Part shown: positions 5,651 through 5,898 of the stretch, piece by piece
Position numbering within the stretch: the first letter of the stretch is position 1
How the letters are laid out: the number at the start of each line of letters is the position of its first letter
Assembly: GCA_964243435.1 (NCBI GenBank)
Contig: CAXTFM010000190.1
Location: 1 to 5,898 of the forward strand
Reading direction: 5' to 3'
Length of the DNA: 5,898 bases
Origin: RH-AL1 sp964243435
Lineage (GTDB): Bacteria > Pseudomonadota > Alphaproteobacteria > Rhizobiales > Beijerinckiaceae
Position numbers and translations under genes: made by a program
Notes under the pieces: generated by a model
Databases searched by the model: none
What the model saw: only the letters and a program-made list of their open reading frames with translations
Told to the model about the DNA's origin: nothing

Positions 5651-5898
5651 AGGACGTCGCGCACTGGTTCGCCAACGCGCGGGAGAACGGTATCCCGGTG
5701 CCGCAATGGCTGCTCCATCTGCCGTTCGGACGCGATGCGGCGATCCTGTGGTGGCAGCAGCACCTGGCGACGCCCGAGGGCGCGCACGCGCAATTCGCGC
5801 GGATCAACAACCAGTCGCTGATGTATCACGGCCAGAAGATCTGGTGGAGCGTGCTCCATCGCTCGGTCACCTTCTTCTTCATGCTCCTCGCGCTGTTC
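5641..5898 (+). CDS. AI-2E/PerM (UPF0118)-family transporter fragment lacking its N-terminus, runs off the window
   Basis: From about 5641 the plus frame encodes 86 residues with clear coding character: 78 of 86 third positions are G or C, against 56 of 86 first positions. The segment reads as the periplasmic region before the third membrane helix of YdiK/PerM-like AI-2E family proteins: a helix with AHWFANAREN, then GIPVPQWLLHLPF, LWWQQHLATPEG, a basic/aromatic stretch ending KIWWSVLHRS, and a hydrophobic helix VTFFFMLLALF at the window edge. Family members have about 90-100 residues with two or more membrane helices before this region. Upstream of 5641 the same frame gives only a hydrophilic Gly/Arg-rich stretch back to the FUSC stop, with a lone GTG at 5602 and no ribosome binding site. 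The N-terminus is therefore missing. These proteins are putative small-molecule or ion transporters; the autoinducer link is not general. The family call is from memory of the pattern, not a search. Confidence 0.62.

Noticed and set aside
5641..5859. The upstream half of a 98-codon minus-strand frame starting at ATG 5859
   Set aside because: In this stretch the plus strand has the coding signature and transporter-like motifs; the minus reading is antisense. Only the part left of about 5640 may be real.

Overview
The window is a very GC-rich, gene-dense chromosomal segment, with almost every third codon position G or C. The gene families, and especially the divergent argH/tlpA pair and the bolA-grxD pair, point to an alphaproteobacterium, probably in the Hyphomicrobiales (Rhizobiales). 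That placement rests on gene content and remembered synteny, not on a search.

Layout from left to right. Positions 3-773 (+) hold the 3' three quarters of an old-yellow-enzyme (YqjM/NamA-type) flavin oxidoreductase, which is cut by the window edge. Its end overlaps, tail to tail, a GH25 muramidase-like lipoprotein (745-1491, -). That gene is translationally coupled through a 4-bp GTGA overlap to argH, argininosuccinate lyase (1488-2876, -). Only 29 bp away, divergently, lies tlpA (2906-3598, +), a membrane-anchored periplasmic thiol-disulfide oxidoreductase. A 144-bp GC-rich gap with a strong hairpin separates tlpA from the convergent bolA-grxD operon (4348 down to 3743, -), which encodes a BolA protein and a CGFS monothiol glutaredoxin of the iron-sulfur/iron homeostasis system. 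Divergent from bolA is a compact FUSC-type integral membrane protein (4516-5550, +).

The last 340 bases are the least ordinary part. From the stop at 5563 up to about 5640, the sequence reads well as the 3' end of a minus-strand gene. From about 5641 to the window end it reads strongly as a plus-strand AI-2E/PerM-family transporter that lacks its N-terminal membrane segments. Both genes lose their 5' parts at the same point. This is what a rearrangement breakpoint or an assembly misjoin would leave.

Functionally, most of the window is housekeeping: arginine biosynthesis, envelope thiol redox, Fe-S cluster handling and flavin redox. I see no rRNA, tRNA, CRISPR array, insertion sequence or defence cassette. 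I did not find a convincing novel multi-gene system. The points most worth a second look are the breakpoint near 5640, the argH-muramidase coupling, and the perfect dyad inside the start of tlpA.
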